64,000 nucleotides of DNA, from positions 3,199,557 through 3,263,556 of the forward strand of contig VUYV01000080.1 of NCBI GenBank assembly GCA_008711295.1. The letters are read 5' to 3'. Shown piece after piece: positions 1-15,100 of the stretch. Under the pieces are notes generated by a model. That model saw nothing but the letters and a program-made list of their open reading frames with translations, searched no databases and had not been told where the DNA came from. The DNA comes from Anarhynchus alexandrinus. Its lineage: Eukaryota > Chordata > Aves > Charadriiformes > Charadriidae. Positions within the stretch are counted from its first letter, which is position 1; each line of letters starts with the position of its first letter. The translations under genes and the position numbers were made by a program.

Positions 1-123
1 AAATAATTCCTCTAGGTTCTTCAGTCTTCGTGAACTCCTCCATTAAAGTGTTTCGCAACTGTATTAGCTTCTCATTTTCATATTCTGGCTTTCTAGCCAA
101 CTCTTTCAACTGTTTCTTCTTTG
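1..123 (-). CDS. IFIH1: IFIH1 exon 11, partial (cut by window edge)
   Basis: The acceptor is TTAAAG at 125-124. The exon begins [20 protein letters not shown] and runs to EEPRGII at the window edge, leading into Hel2. Phase follows exon 10. The rest of this exon and the later exons lie outside the window. Confidence 0.95.
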
Positions 124-3100
124 CTTTAAAAATAGCAGACATAAATTAAGAAAAAGTAACCATATAAAATAACGGTTCTAGAAAAAAACAAAGCAAAGAG
201 CAGCTTTCTATATAATTCTCCCAGGATGTCTAATTCACATCCAGTTTGAAGAGCTGTGGCACACCAATTTATTTTTCAAGTGAGTTTACATTAATTAAAA
301 ACACACTAATCAATCAAAATAAATCACCATTAACTTTTTAACATACACTTTGCCTATATTTTATGGTGAGACTAAGCAAAAGAAAAAACTCTGTCGGCAT
401 ACCAGAAGTGGTACAGAGTTTAAGTGCACTGTATTAAAGAGCTAAATCACAGCTTACAATACCTGCAAAACAGTTTTAAAATAACTGAAAACGTCATACA
501 ATGAGAAACAGATTAATATGCACAGCCCTCAGTGCTGACATGTTTTTTATACATTTACACATAAGTTGTCCTTGGGACATTCATTAGAGCAGGAATCCTC
601 ACTAGAGACATGCAATGTAATAGACACCAGAACGGGCATATTGTTATCAGTATTGCAGCTTTTAGAGACATTTCCATAAATGACATTTAAATGAATGACT
701 CTCTTAGGCACTATTGACCATGACCAGGGAGGATTCCTCATGTGCTTTAAATTTTTTTTTTTTAATTTCTAATATTTAAAAGCCTATGTCATTGTCAGAT
801 GATCATGCAAACACAATAATAACACTTTAAGGGCGGGACTGGTGTGTTAAGACATTACAATCATTCTGATGTCATCACCCAGGGCAGACTATTGCACTGC
901 ACCTTTCCCAATGCAATGGCAGTCTGTATCACAAACTACTACACCACTTAGGCAGTGACTTTCTGACTACAGTCTTATTCATATTTTAGAATGTAATTAA
1001 GCACATACAAATACATACAAAAAGTAGGTAGATGCAACAAACTCCCACAGTTTCCCCCCTTAGTTAAACCTACACTAGGGGCTGCAGTGAGTTTATCACC
1101 CAAAGATGAACTCTGGTCTTAAAAGTTGGAAATAGAAATTCAATAGATTTCCTCCTGACACCTTCAGAGGTAAAATTAAAACAGATTGGAGTATAATTTA
1201 TTTTTCACTATCAGGTTCTTGGAACTTCATTTACCTGTGAAAATGAAAGCAATCTAGACATCTCCATTTCATTTTTTAGTTAATTTAACTTTTTGGTTCT
1301 CAGCAACAGCTCAGTACTGAAATTCTAAACAATGGAGCATAAAGACAGGTATGAAGAGTCATTAATAAACACAATGACTTTATCTAACCTAATCTATTTT
1401 TTCAAAAGCTTTTTTAACATTTCCTGAATTTCTTAACAATGGCATTCTAAATTTGTAATTCATAGAATACTTGAAGTTGGGATACATGCTGCAGTAAAAC
1501 CTGTTTTCTTTTGCAGCACCCAGGAGCCATAGGCAGTGGGAGCAAACTTGCCTACCTCTTCCTCATTGTAAAGGCAGTAAGGGAAAAAGAGATGCAATGA
1601 ACACCTGTGTGTCAAGGACACACAGGAATGAATCCTAGTTCCAAGGTGAATGATCTGAAAAAAAGGGAACTAACTCTGATCTTTGCAATTTAATCCTCTT
1701 TTTAATTCTCTCACTATCTGCTCTTCACCTGACACTTACTCAAGGTCATCACTCCCATCTCTTAGTATACAGACAAACAAACTTAGGTAGAAAGGGTTAG
1801 TTAAAAACCCGTCATTTCATTACTTTTGTCTTCCACGTGCTCAACTTTTTGCCCCTCAAGAGTGTCTACTGGAATACACATTCTATCTGTCTGTCAGAGT
1901 GTCCTCAGGGACACTTCATTGGAGAAAAGCCGAGAACAGTTTTTACTATCAGCAAAAATAAAGTGCCCTTGGGCCAAAGCTGAAGAACTTCTACCACATG
2001 TTGGGACATGATCACACTATGATGTTGTTTACTGTACTCCATACTCCACGAACTGGGACATCCAGATACTGTCATAATAAAACAACATGGCAATCTCTAG
2101 GATGTAATAATTAATGGGAATATGCAAATCATATTAGTGCATATTAGCTGGCCCTATGGATTTAAAATATTAAATATCACAATGTATTTCAAACTTACCA
2201 TGAAATAAACCTATTAGAAATTCATCTGTTTCATCCTGTTTTGATACTGCTGGTTCATCATCATCATCATCACTCCTTACTGTCTTCTTACTTTTCTCCT
2301 CCTTATAAAAGTTATTTAGGTGATTGTATGCATCCACTGTTCGGATGGTGTCATTTATCTGGAGAGCATCATTGTATTTCTTCAAGTGTTCTGCACAGAC
2401 ACGTTCCTTGCGTTTTTCTTCTTTTGCAGCTAAAAGTGAACAAAAAATACAAAATCATGCCTGTGTATAGAATAACCCAAACAAATCCAAAGGTAGGATA
2501 TTTTTGCTATGCGGTTACCTTTTTTCTCTTCTCTAATCACCCACTGTTCATATGGCTGAGTTCCAAACTCAGATTTTGGATAGAGTTGGCAATAGTTTTG
2601 AATGTCTCTCATGATCTCAGTAATTTTCTCTCTAAATGGATCCTAGAAATAAATTGATTACCAAAGTAAATAAGCATCTTCTGGCAATGAAAACATTGGC
2701 CCAAACTCTTCTAGCTAGTAACACATTAAGTAATTTTTTAAAATGTTAAACCTTAAATTAAAAAACAAGTAAGGTTGCTAAGTGCATTTAGAGTTATGGA
2801 AATAAACAGTTCAGAAAATTACAAGAATTACACTGTGAAATAACATATTTTTTGTGAATATAATGTCACTCCAATACAAACATTTCCACTATGGTTCAGA
2901 AGGTCTTCTGACCAGATACCTCAAAAATATAACTCAAATCTGTAAAAATTTAGTTCTATCTGACTTTACTGATACTTTTGCATACAGAGGGAAGCAGCAG
3001 ATGAATACACACGTATTCAAATTAGCACTATGGATCACAATAAATCTATAGAAAAAGAGCATTAGCCAAAAGTTTTTGATACCATACAACACACTTTTAA

Positions 3101-6100
3101 AGGGCAATATAACTTCAACACTGATTTGTTTGGAAAAACCTACCCTTCTTTTGTCATCTGCAATCACAGTCTTCTTATACGGTTCCTTCACCTGATTCTT
3201 CAATTGGGAGGCATGCTCTTCAACAGTCATGATTCTACGTGCATCAAGATTGGCACAGATCTGGGAGAAAACAAAATGTTATTTCTTTTAATGTTTAATG
3301 AGTTATTGCACATGAAAATGGAATTAATGCAACAGAGCTTCTCATTCAGATACTGGGTTTTGTATAATTTCATTTTCTTCCTACAAAAATTGGATACAGA
3401 CACTATCAGCATAAGAAAGGCCAAATCTTTGAAAAGCATTTGAGAGAAGCTGAACAAGTTACTTTTTAGGCCAGAAGTGATCCTTGCACACTGGAAAAAA
3501 ACTTGCAGATCAGGGTGCAAAACAGATATTTTGAAAAGGAAAATATACCATCAATACTTTAGAAAAGAAGATTTTGGAGCATAAAACAAATAAACAAAAC
3601 CAATGGTGAAATAGAATAAAAAAAAAGAAAATAAATGTTAAGAAGTAATTATAAAAGTAAGAGCTGGTCATGACTGTAGAAAATAATTTGAAATTATGTT
3701 TCTTGGAACAGGAAGAGATAGAGAAAATTTCTGTGCTAACTAAATGACTGAACTGGACTTTTCATTTGATCTCTTCCAAGAAGAAAATATGTACATTTCA
3801 GTCACTAAGTCTAAAGCAGTAAAGGGAAACGTTGAAATTTTCATGAGCAGAGAAAACAGGAAAGGAAATCTGGCAGAAACCTTTTTAATGTCTTTAGTGA
3901 TTACATTTCTTTAGATACAAAACCCAGCATCCTATCATTAAGATTTCAGAGCTGATGAAAAGGAATTCTCTGCTTTTTCCATTGCCAGAAAGTTTTTGTC
4001 TCAAAATACCTCGCCATTCTATCTAGCTCAATACAGCATAAAAGCTTCTTGCAAGCATTACCTATTCAAGATCACATTCTCCTTCTTGTGCAATTTGCTA
4101 GTCAGGAGTTTTCACTGGAGCACTGGGCTAAATTCTACTTTTGTATTACTAATGTAAATCCATTGAATTTCAAGTAAAACATTTTCTTTAGAGTCACAGA
4201 TGTTTAAGTACAGAATTTAACCAATTATCTTGAGTCAGGTATTTAGGCAACTACACAATACTCCCCTCTCAATGAGTAACTCTAACTACTGTAAAGAAAC
4301 ACATTTATATGCTACCTGTATCTCACAAATGGTTTCTGCTTGTTTAAGTATTCAACTTTGTTTTTCACTTTCCGGATCCACATAAAAGCCCAGCTCAGTC
4401 ACTCCAGAAATACAGATATAAAATACTGTGATCTCTCTAGGATTTAGGAATACACAGTAAATTCTAATTCAGCAATGGAAAAATAAGATTTTTATTAACT
4501 AAAAAACCTCAGTATTTTGTGCATTTCTTGCCTCTGATCTTAACTTGCTATTTCTTTTTTTTCAAGTGAGGCAATCATTATATTTCCCTTTTCAGCAATC
4601 CTACTTTCCTGCAAAGTAACCTTTACTTGTACATGGATTTCCATTAATTTGCAGTGGATCAATTTGCTGAATGGCTATGAGCTGAACTCCCATTTACACA
4701 TGAAAAAAAAAATCAGATTATATATTTGGGGCTGAACATTGACATTAAAAGTTTTACTTAAACAAGACAATATCCCTTTGGTGGTTTGGAAATGTGACAG
4801 CTATTTACTTTCAGAATATGTTCTTCAGCTTTTGAGTTGGATTTTGCACCTCCTACACCAGGTGAGGCTGTAAGTCCCAGAATCTGAGGCTGTGGGATCA
4901 CTGGTTTGTTTTCTTTTTCCAGCTTCCTGTTCTTCCTCTTTTCTTTTAAGTAACGTCGCATTATATTGTTGTAGACACCTTCCTTTTGAGTGTGATGACA
5001 CTCATCGATAANAAAAATGATTAATTTTCTTTCAAATGTAGAATTTGTGTGAGTAAATCTTCTTACAGGTAAGGACACTGTTGATGAGAACCAGTCAGTT
5101 TATCGGAGCCCTAACGTATTAGGAAATTTTGTAGCACTGAAGGAAGGCGTAGATGGAAGCTGTACGTATTTCATAGACCATGGAATCTTTGCTGCACTCC
5201 TGATGTGTCAAGGACTTTTACATTTCATGTAATGTAGGAAGCTTTTCTATTTTTGCAAAATCAATCTGATGGTATAAAGAATTTCAAAGAGACATTTTTA
5301 GTAACCGGTGGTAAGAACATACCGTAGTTTAACTCAATCCTATCTTATATCCACAACTGTATCTGACAAAATACACAGTTTGTTTATGAAAAGATACTTA
5401 ACATGTTAGAGGCCTTTCAAACATTCTAGAAAGACCTGTCCTGATCAAAATATGCTTCTACTTTATAGCAACACAGAGATTTCCTCCCTAGTCCTGTCCA
5501 ATGAAAAGATTTATATTACTTTATGGATGTGTCATTGGAAAGAACAAGCAGATGGTGAGAGCACTACCAATCATCTCTCCTTTGTAGCTGAGGAAACTGA
5601 TGAAGATTTAGAGATGTATTATGTGCTTTTTAGTCAGATCATATTTACATGCAACAGGTAGAGTATTGTATGATAAGGAAAATTAAGAATATTTTTTGTT
5701 TGTTTTAAATTTATTACAAACACAGAAAACATCTCCTTAATCTATTTGCATATGCAGACAGTGACATATATTTCAAAGTTCTGATTTGAAAGACTCATGA
5801 ACATTTCTCTGTTTCTCTAACAGCAAAGCTGGTTTATGGAGCTCCCACTGTTCCCCTAGCTGGCCAATAAACTCTGCATGTCGAATTCCCTACAATTCGA
5901 CATTGCTTCCTACAACATGACAAATGTTTGTGCAAATGTCTGTAAAGCAGGTCACTGAAATGATCAGGGTTAAACTTTTTTTTTTTTTTTAAATCCAGAC
6001 GATTTCCATGGTCTTGTTTACATATTAGCGTGCTCAAATTGTTGCATCACTACAAATGAGTTTGCAACAACCGGTAGCAGAAGTTGGAAACTAACAGAGA

Positions 6101-9100
6101 GAGAGAGCACATTCTCAGTTGGCCTTTCTGCTGGAGAAGGTATCATGTAACTTCATCTTTGAAGAACCCAAATAAAGGTGGAGACTGGACAAGAGAAGGC
6201 TCCAGGGAGATCTTTAAGCCTTTCAGTACTTAAAGAGGGCTTGTAAGAAAGATGGGGACAAACTTTTTAGCAGGGCCTGCTGTGATAGGACAAGGGGCAA
6301 TAGTTTTTAAACTGAAAAAGGATAGATTTAGACTAGATATAAGGAAGAATTTTTTTTACAATGGAGGTGGTGAAACACTGAAACAGGTTGCCCAGAGAGG
6401 TGGTAGATGCCCAATCCCTGGAAACATTCAAGGTCAGGTTGGATGGGGCTCTGAGGAACCTGATCTATTTGAAGATGTCCCTGCTTACTGCAGGGGGTTG
6501 GACTAGATGACCTTCCAACCCAAACTATTCTGTAATTCTGTGTCACTGGGGAAATCTGATTGTCTTCACACAAGTGGTTCAGGAAGCTAGTTTGGACTGA
6601 TGTGGTTTCAAACCTAAATTTATATTTATTTCTAAGATTTCTACATATTGCAAGACTTCAGAAGCAGTTTCTCAGATATTTTACCAACATGAAATTAATC
6701 CCTTTGATTTTGACCATCATCTCTGTAATGGATATTCCTCTCATTACTCAGGAAAGACCTAATGCACCAGAAGAGATGTGCTTCTACTAAGAAAGTGATA
6801 CACAGCTTTTAGGAAGCCCACACAGTGACTTCAGTCCTTGGTAAAGAGGGTAAACATTTGGTAAAATGCAGCTAAGGGAGTCCCCTCCATTTCATCGAGG
6901 CTGGAATTCTGTGTTACCTGTAATGCAGACCTCTGTGGAAACACATGAAGAAAGTATGAACAGAAATTAGGAATAAAAACCATGTAACTAATTAGGATGG
7001 TTTATACAGGCTGCAAGTTAACCAAGTCATAGCCATAAAAATGGAGCTGGCTCTGTTCAGGCTTGCTTGGCTTCAGTTCAGCTGAACTTAGTAGCACAGG
7101 TGTAATAGCATGGAAACATGGCCCTGTTTGCAAGGCTACCACAGTTCTGGAAAAAATATAACTCTTTATGAAGAAAGCTTTGCAAGGTGTGAAACCTATT
7201 CAAAAAACCACTTCATTACACAAGCTGGTTGGGACTCAGCCCAATTCTGATCACGTCAGCAGTTCCTGTAGAAATGTTCAGGTGCCTCTATATGGCATTC
7301 CCAAATGATTCAGATTTGAGAAGGCTTATTAACATAGGTGTAGTGGAAAGGAAATCAATACAAGTAAATCTCTGGTACTCTGCCTAGGTTAATAAAAAGG
7401 CCTTCTGAAGGAGGGGAGGCAATTCTGAGGTACCCAAGTAGCTCTGCAGGAGTTAGTTTGGATCAAGCAGTACTCCAGTCAGCACTAGGCATTGACAGAC
7501 ACAGACTGACTCCTCAGGTTTCTCTGCTGTCTTTGTAACACCCAGACAAGTACTTCCTTTATCTCAGATCCATTATTTTAAATATTATAGCTCTGATATT
7601 CATCCTGCACCATCTAAAAGAGTTGACTGCATGCTGACAAGGGAAGAAGTTAACATCTCACAGAGGAGAGTCACTGCAGCCCAAATCCTGGAGCTGAAGC
7701 CATGGGCTGTTCCATTATTTGTACGTCACTGGTAGATAATACTATTTCCTTTCTGATCTCCCATAGATATGTGGCACTTTGGGATTCTGGGCAAACAATT
7801 TTACCTCATCTCATCTTATATCTTTTGTTTTCTTCAACTTTCTTCATCTGTTGTAGGAGACCATTATATCTGCCAACCTCAGAGAGATACAGTAATAAGT
7901 AATACTATTTCTGTACATTAGAAAAATTGTAAGAGTTTGAAGAATACAATGTTTATAATAGATTGACTTTTATCTTGTGTTCCATTGTATTTCTCAAACT
8001 ACTGACTACATTTGAGTTTTTATAATTTTTTTCTCATCCTGTTTATGGTTTCTATCTGATATAACTTAATGTTCTACCAATCTTGCAGTACAGCTGCATT
8101 TGCACAAAGTTGTGCTTGAACTAGATAATATAGGAAGCATAAAAAATATTTAGTACAAATGAATTGTAAGAGTCTAATTTGGCTTGAAAAACTGCATGCT
8201 CGTTAACTAAGATCTGGTTTTGACTCTAAGTACAGCTTGCATTTATGAAACCAGTCAACTGAAAAAACATTAACTACTGAATGTGGCACATTTTTACTCT
8301 GCAATTTTCCTCAATAGAGACATACTTTTAGTACTCCTGTAAAAATTTCAGAATTAAAAACTTGCCTGATAAGTGGACACCTTCTTCATCTTCTTCGGCT
8401 GCATTTAACAGTGAATTCTCAAGGATCTGTGCTGTACTGATGATGACATCATTTCTTCTGACAACTTCAGGAAATGAGATTTTCAGCCGAGAATCACCAC
8501 TTAAACCAATAACCTGATACCAACGCTTCAGGAATGGATTAAACTCCTTTCGTAAATGCTGTTCTACCAATGGTACCTGAATAAAGGTTTACAAAGAATT
8601 TAAACCAGAACATACATAGGATTAAAAATACATGCCTGTTTGCCAGAAATGTTATTAGGTCAACATACACTTTATGAAAAATATACTTGTTTTAAAAAGC
8701 AAACATCCCCTTATTCACTGCAGGGTAGGATTAAAAAAACCCCACCACATACAAAAACCAAAACCAAGCAATAAAAATCCCCAAATCAACCCCTTCCCTC
8801 CAACTGCGCCTACGAAACCTTTTTGTCCCAAGAACTTTGGATTAACTGTGCCTTAGAAAGAACAAATAAACCATGCATGCTCTGGCTCTTTAACTGAGCT
8901 TATAACATGCTATCAATTTTATTCTTATAGGAGGATATGGTTATCTTTTATTCTTTTAATAAAATTCTTAAATGTATTTCTATATTTTAATATTACAATA
9001 GAAGATTAATTTATATTCTATGTGTGAAATTTAATTGTCAAAATCACAGTAATTATCAGAAAATCTGACAGAATATTCCCTAACTACCGAGAGACTCATT

Positions 9101-12100
9101 AGGTGGCCTTCGTTACCAAATCCAAACACAGAATGTGAAAAATATTTTTATTTTTCAAAATATTATTTTAGTTCTATTAATTCTAACGTGAAATTGTATT
9201 TTTTCCAATAGTGTGGTTACTAGGGGCACATCTAAATTTGCACTTGCACCAGGGTAAACTAAAATCATTCATGCTTGCACCATGATGAAGGTGCAATAGA
9301 GATGAAAGTTGAGAGCTGTATGCCTTTAAACACAGCTACGTCTGGAGAAGCTGAGAAATGTGTTTATATTCATTTTACAAGTTCTATATTAAGAGTGTAT
9401 AAGGTTTGAAAAATACTATTTCTTTAAAAATGGTCCAACATACCTTATTAACAAGTACTATAACTTTTCCAAGCTCTGATGCTCTTTTCTTCTTATCCAA
9501 GTGATCTTTGGTAATGTAAACAGCCACTCTGGTTTTACCACTGCCTGTAGGCAGACATATTATGATATTCTCCCCATTCAGTGCTGGCTTTGCAACTTCC
9601 ATCTGGTAATCTCTCAGGATCAGATCTGGCTCAGGCGAAGCTCTGCTCTCCAGTTCATCTTCATCTAAGGGTACAAAGAAATATAAGTAGAAAACAGGAG
9701 GCATAGAACACTTATCAGAATACTGAACAAATGTCAAAGGGAAAAATACTAATTTACTATCAGAAGCATCTCCTGAATAAACAGAAACAGGGCATATTAG
9801 CATAGGCAACGCTGCTCTGTGGACCTGGATCAGAACTGCTTACATCCAGTCACCAACGAGGGCAGGTGTAATAAGCCACAGTGTGTCTTCACCCATCTAT
9901 GTTGACATGACTATTATTATGTGTGAATTCAAATGATACAGTTCAGTAGCACTGGAACCAACAAGGGTTTTGTTCAGAGCTGCACTATTTATAATCTACC
10001 CAATCTTATGTGACGTTCTTTTTCATCCATACTGAAATTTATTTGGTTGCAAGTGAGCTACCTTATTAAATACTTCCCAGAGGATGAAAAAAAGGAGCCA
10101 TAGAAAGAAAAAGAGATAGGGACCACTTAAAAAATGATGAAGGGAGTTATAAAGTATAAAGATCAAACAGATAAGAAAATTCAATTGCCCATACAAGATA
10201 GAGCTAACTGCAGAACGTATCACACCTATTCATGGTAGGTGTGCTGCTTCCAGACTGACTCATACATAATGCAATCAAGCTGTTCACTAAAAAGCCATAT
10301 ACACTTGCCATCTGAAGGCCAAAACATTCCATCTATCATATAAAATGCAATGGCAGAGATTTCAGATCTACAGCTCACAGGTGAAACAAACAGCCTTCAA
10401 AAATTAAAAGTGGAAAAATGCTGTTAAATTATTTCGGGCAGTAAGAAATGCATATCAAGTCTCTTGAGCTTACATATATTTAAGAAGTCAGAAATTATAT
10501 GTATTAATATCAGAAGGATTTTTTCAATGGAGTTTTGGGCTTTTTTTGCCTCTACAGATCTGTTTAAATCACCCTCCAAGCATTAACTGTCCTCAGTGAA
10601 GAAAAGGCACAAATTCATTCTACTAGGCTAAAAATGAGGGGAAAAAATCCTATAGTTTTATTTCCTGATGATATCATTAAATGAAGAATCATGAGTATTT
10701 TATTATCACTGATACATTACACACAAAATAAGTGTATTTTTCTAGTATCCCTGATTCCATTAAATAAAATTAAACTAACAAAAAGTAATGAAGCTTGATA
10801 AAATACTGCTGATGGAAACATCCGAATGCCATTCTTAAGTGTTTTTTGCTTGTTTTGCCTTTTAGTGTGAGTGCAGTACTACCTGGAACACAGGGAAATT
10901 CACACCAGAGAGTACTTGCTGTTACTTATCTGACTTCTACTACTCTCTTTTGAGGAAGAACGTTGTTTGCTTTCTGCTTGGCTAAATTCAATCATATTGA
11001 AACTAGCACTTTATCACCCATCTGTTTGGCTAAATTTCAGTTTCTTAACATCCTCAATTAACTGTCCAGGCCTAAAAAATATTTAACTTAGCTCTCTCCT
11101 AGCTTCCTCAGCCCGTCTAGATAAAGGCTAATACAGAAATCTTTTCACAGGATATGATTCCATTAAAGAATTTTCATTGTGCACAGTATAACTTTAGGGA
11201 AGTTGTCTGCCTTCATACAAGGCTGACATGAATTGCTGCTCTGGGCTAAAAGGAACATTATAATTATTCTTCTATTTTCCTAATTCCACCATTTTTCTTA
11301 AATGTAAAATGATCCTTCCACAGAAAACTGCAACTCAATCCACATGATTCTTTGCATTAAAATCCAAATCATGTCAATGCACTAAGACACTATCCAAACA
11401 TCTGTTAATGTAACTGCCTTATTGCAAAATTTCAAATTATAAAATCCATAAATATCACAAAGTCCATCTGTATCTCCTTAGCTTTTTTCTCGTAGTTGCT
11501 CTCACTGAGTTTACTAGGCATGATTAAAAAGCATGAATGTTTTTTAAAACATTTTAACTAGTTGTTTTTAAAGTCCACATGTAAACAGAACATATAGCAA
11601 GTAAACATTGGAAAAAAATCTATTCTGCGTTCCTCACATTAATGTAGTGATTTATTGTTTTCTGCTGGACTGCTGGATGTAACCAATGCCCAATGTACTT
11701 TTCAGGAATCTTAAAGGATCAGGCCATACATATTTATGCGCTGCCACATAGCAGTAGCCTATATCAGCCTGACCAACTGATACAGTGTGACTGTCCACAG
11801 AACAGAGAAGTTTCTGTGCCCAGACATTTCATGTGACATAGTGAGGAAAAAAAACCAATGTGACTGATGAGTCACCTCAGTTGATGCAGAAGTGCAAAGT
11901 ATGTTCTTCAGGGTTAGCAATTCATAGACTAAAACCCTAGCTATAGGGTAGCAATTTAGATCTGAGATATCCTGAATTTTCTGTGTATGTATAAAATACT
12001 TGGATTTTAATATTTAAAAAGCTTGAAACTATTTTAAAAGCATTTATAGTAAACACTTTGCAGACATATGATATATAACATTTACATTGACTTTACTGAT

Positions 12101-15100
12101 CTAATAGTAGCTTAATTAGGCAGAGCTGGCCTGAAAGGTACCCAGATTATTTCTACCCCTTGTACAAGACACAGTCTCAGCACGAACTTTATAAAGGCTA
12201 TATTCCAAAAGGTAACTGGTTCCTCTTGAATTCTGTGTAGGCAAACACAGGCTGTTCCCTATGGTGGACAGCTGCAAAATTGTTCTGCCTGAAATCTAAG
12301 ATTAAAAAGAAATAATAAAAAAAAATTGGGATGTCTTTTACAACAGCAGTGTTTAATTGGGCTCAGAGTATATAAATAGCAAGTTTGTATCTGTCCGCAA
12401 ATTATTATGAAAACACAGTCCAATATTTAGCTTAAAACTATATTTAGAACTTGCATATATGCTTAAATGTGAGCTTTGCAAAGGTCCTCAGATAGTAACC
12501 TCCATTGATCACGTTCTTTTACAAATAGGGCTACTGAATTACTTAGGTCCAAAGGGGACCTTCATCACTGTTCTGCAGGTACCCTGGAAATGCTTCTCAC
12601 CCTTAGATGCCTCTAAAGCATGTGCTATTCCCTCTCACTTACCCTGTGCAGTGGCCAGGCACAGTCTAGCTCCTCTCTGAGAGCAAAAGAAGCACATATA
12701 TGTGGCAGCATTATGAATATCTGTACAGGCAACTGCACTGGATGACTTATGGAAGTCCTTTCCAGCCTATGTGATTCTATCATTCTGCATCACTGACCAT
12801 TTTGTATGACGATGATGTCTAGAGACCTATTCAGACAATCTCAGAAAATCAACTCTTTTGGGGCTGAGGCTTAAGTCCACACCCATAAAAATGGCACCTG
12901 TTTTCCAAGAAAATAAAAGGCAGTCTGGCATCTGAATGCTGTGAACTACAGTTCACAGTGAAAGCCTTCCACTGATTTTTGTTCTAGCCCATTCACAGAG
13001 TGCTTACCCTTATTTTGCAATTACTAAATAACAGAAGGGAAACATACCTGAATCACTGGTAGTGCAGCTCTGTCCCAGGTTTTCATTCAAGTTACCAACA
13101 CTTCCATCTTCTATGGAGACATCTGACTCTAAATGAAAAACACAAACAAATGTTGTATAGTATATTTGCTATACAAATATAAATTGCAAAAGCATATTGT
13201 TTGCTGTCTCCCTAAGTTGTTAAAATAGGCTAGACAAATGTCTGGCAGGGATGGCAGAGGTATAATTTCCTTTATTAAACTTTTTCTTAGGTAAAGAAAA
13301 AAACTATGAACAATATAATTCATTTTCTTACGGAAATAAATATGGATTAGAAGATGAAAATGCAGAGGTAAGGCAATGTGGGTCATGATTTATTTTTGTC
13401 AGGCATCTATGTTCTGTTTGTTTTGAAGCAAAGGTCCAGACATGACCACACACATGATCCCCTCTAGTCCAATTTTACTGTATCTTTTCAGAGGCAGGTG
13501 CAGGGCCAAAAAAAACCACCTCATGTTGGTCTACTGGATAAAAAGTGCTGCTGGCAAACTGAAGACATTATCTTTTACTCCCTATAAGCCACATGAGTTA
13601 TATCTGTCATAGAAGAAAATCAAAACCAGAACTGTGATTTTTTTTTTCCCCAAAAAGTTCCTTCATGTAACATGAAAAGAGTAAACCATAGTCCCCAGGT
13701 AAATAAAAGCAGAGGGGAATTATTAAATCTTCCAAACTGTTTGCAAGTAAAAGCAGAGACCAACAATTTCGTTACACCCAATAGAAGTCTTGGGACACTC
13801 CCACAGAAATCTTGCAATTTTACTGTACGTATTCTAATGTCACGCTCTCCCTCTGCTGGGCAATCAATATATTACACTGACTTTTTTTCAGTCACAAGTG
13901 TAATTTATATAGCTAGATTTTCCAAAACTCAGTTCTGTTAATATCTAAAGAGATACACAGTTCTTCTGGGAAAATNTGTGATTTTTTTTTTTCCCCAAAA
14001 AGTTCCTTCATGTAACATGAAAAGAGTAAACCATAGTCCCCAGGTAAATAAAAGCAGAGGGGAATTATTAAATCTTCCAAACTGTTTGCAAGTAAAAGCA
14101 GAGACCAACAATTTCGTTACACCCAATAGAAGTCTTGGGACACTCCCACAGAAATCTTGCAATTTTACTGTACGTATTCTAATGTCACGCTCTCCCTCTG
14201 CTGGGCAATCAATATATTACACTGACTTTTTTTCAGTCACAAGTGTAATTTATATAGCTAGATTTTCCAAAACTCAGTTCTGTTAATATCTAAAGAGATA
14301 CACAGTTCTTCTGGGAAAATCTGCTGCAAATAGCCTCACCCTGCACTTTCATCTTCTCATAGTGTGCCTAAGAAATCAGTCAGAATAATAGCATTGACCT
14401 ATGTTTTGCTTAATTAGCTAGTGAACTTGTGTCCTATCAAGTTTTTCATAGGTTTTTCCAGTGAATATCCCATTATGGTCCATATCCATATTGTCCCCAA
14501 CTTATTGTCCCCAACAAATAATTCATAAAGCAAAATACATGCTGTGAATGAGAGTTTAGAACTAAATGGAAGTTCTAGTGTCTTAGAATGGTACTCCTGA
14601 AATAAATACAACAAAATCTTGGTAAGTGAGGTGGAAATTAAACCTAGTCTGCGTTCAGTAAAAATATGAAGCTTTGACATTCCTTTATGCAAGTTTTGGT
14701 CTCCTTGAACGGTGAATGAATAACAGAAACAAAACTGCTACTTCACAGAACACGTGTAACAGAGACGACGGAAATGAAGCTACCGTAGCTACCGCTAGGA
14801 GTCAAGTATGCTTAAGTATTTTCAGTTTTTCTAACATAACCATGAAAAGTAATGCAAACATCTGTCTTACTGTCCTACAGCTTTCATCATTTTTTCCATA
14901 CAGACCTCAGAATCTGATCCAACTATGAATCACCACCATCTGCAGGAAGCGTTATGATGGGCAAGGGCATTGAAGACTTTAAGCACCTAAATTAAAAGCC
15001 TAGTCTCCTAGAAATCAATGCAATCAACAGAAACACACTTAAAAATATATATTCACAGAAGAAGACTGATTTATACAAAATTTCCCTGTTATTATATAAT

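Larger units (their letters stand above)
8577..13047 (-). other. IFIH1: IFIH1 introns 5 and 4
   Basis: Intron 5 (8577-9443) has an A/C-rich simple stretch around 8720-8810. Intron 4 (9665-13047) is mostly AT-rich unique sequence with one small CR1 3' relic near 12720-12787. No other gene is seen. Confidence 0.75.

Noticed and set aside
2241..2657. 138-codon plus-strand open frame
   Set aside because: It runs antisense across IFIH1 exons 10 and 9. Its histidine run is the complement of the GAT repeat.
8674..8856. Lys/Pro-rich plus-strand open frame
   Set aside because: Product of an A/C-rich simple-sequence stretch in IFIH1 intron 5.
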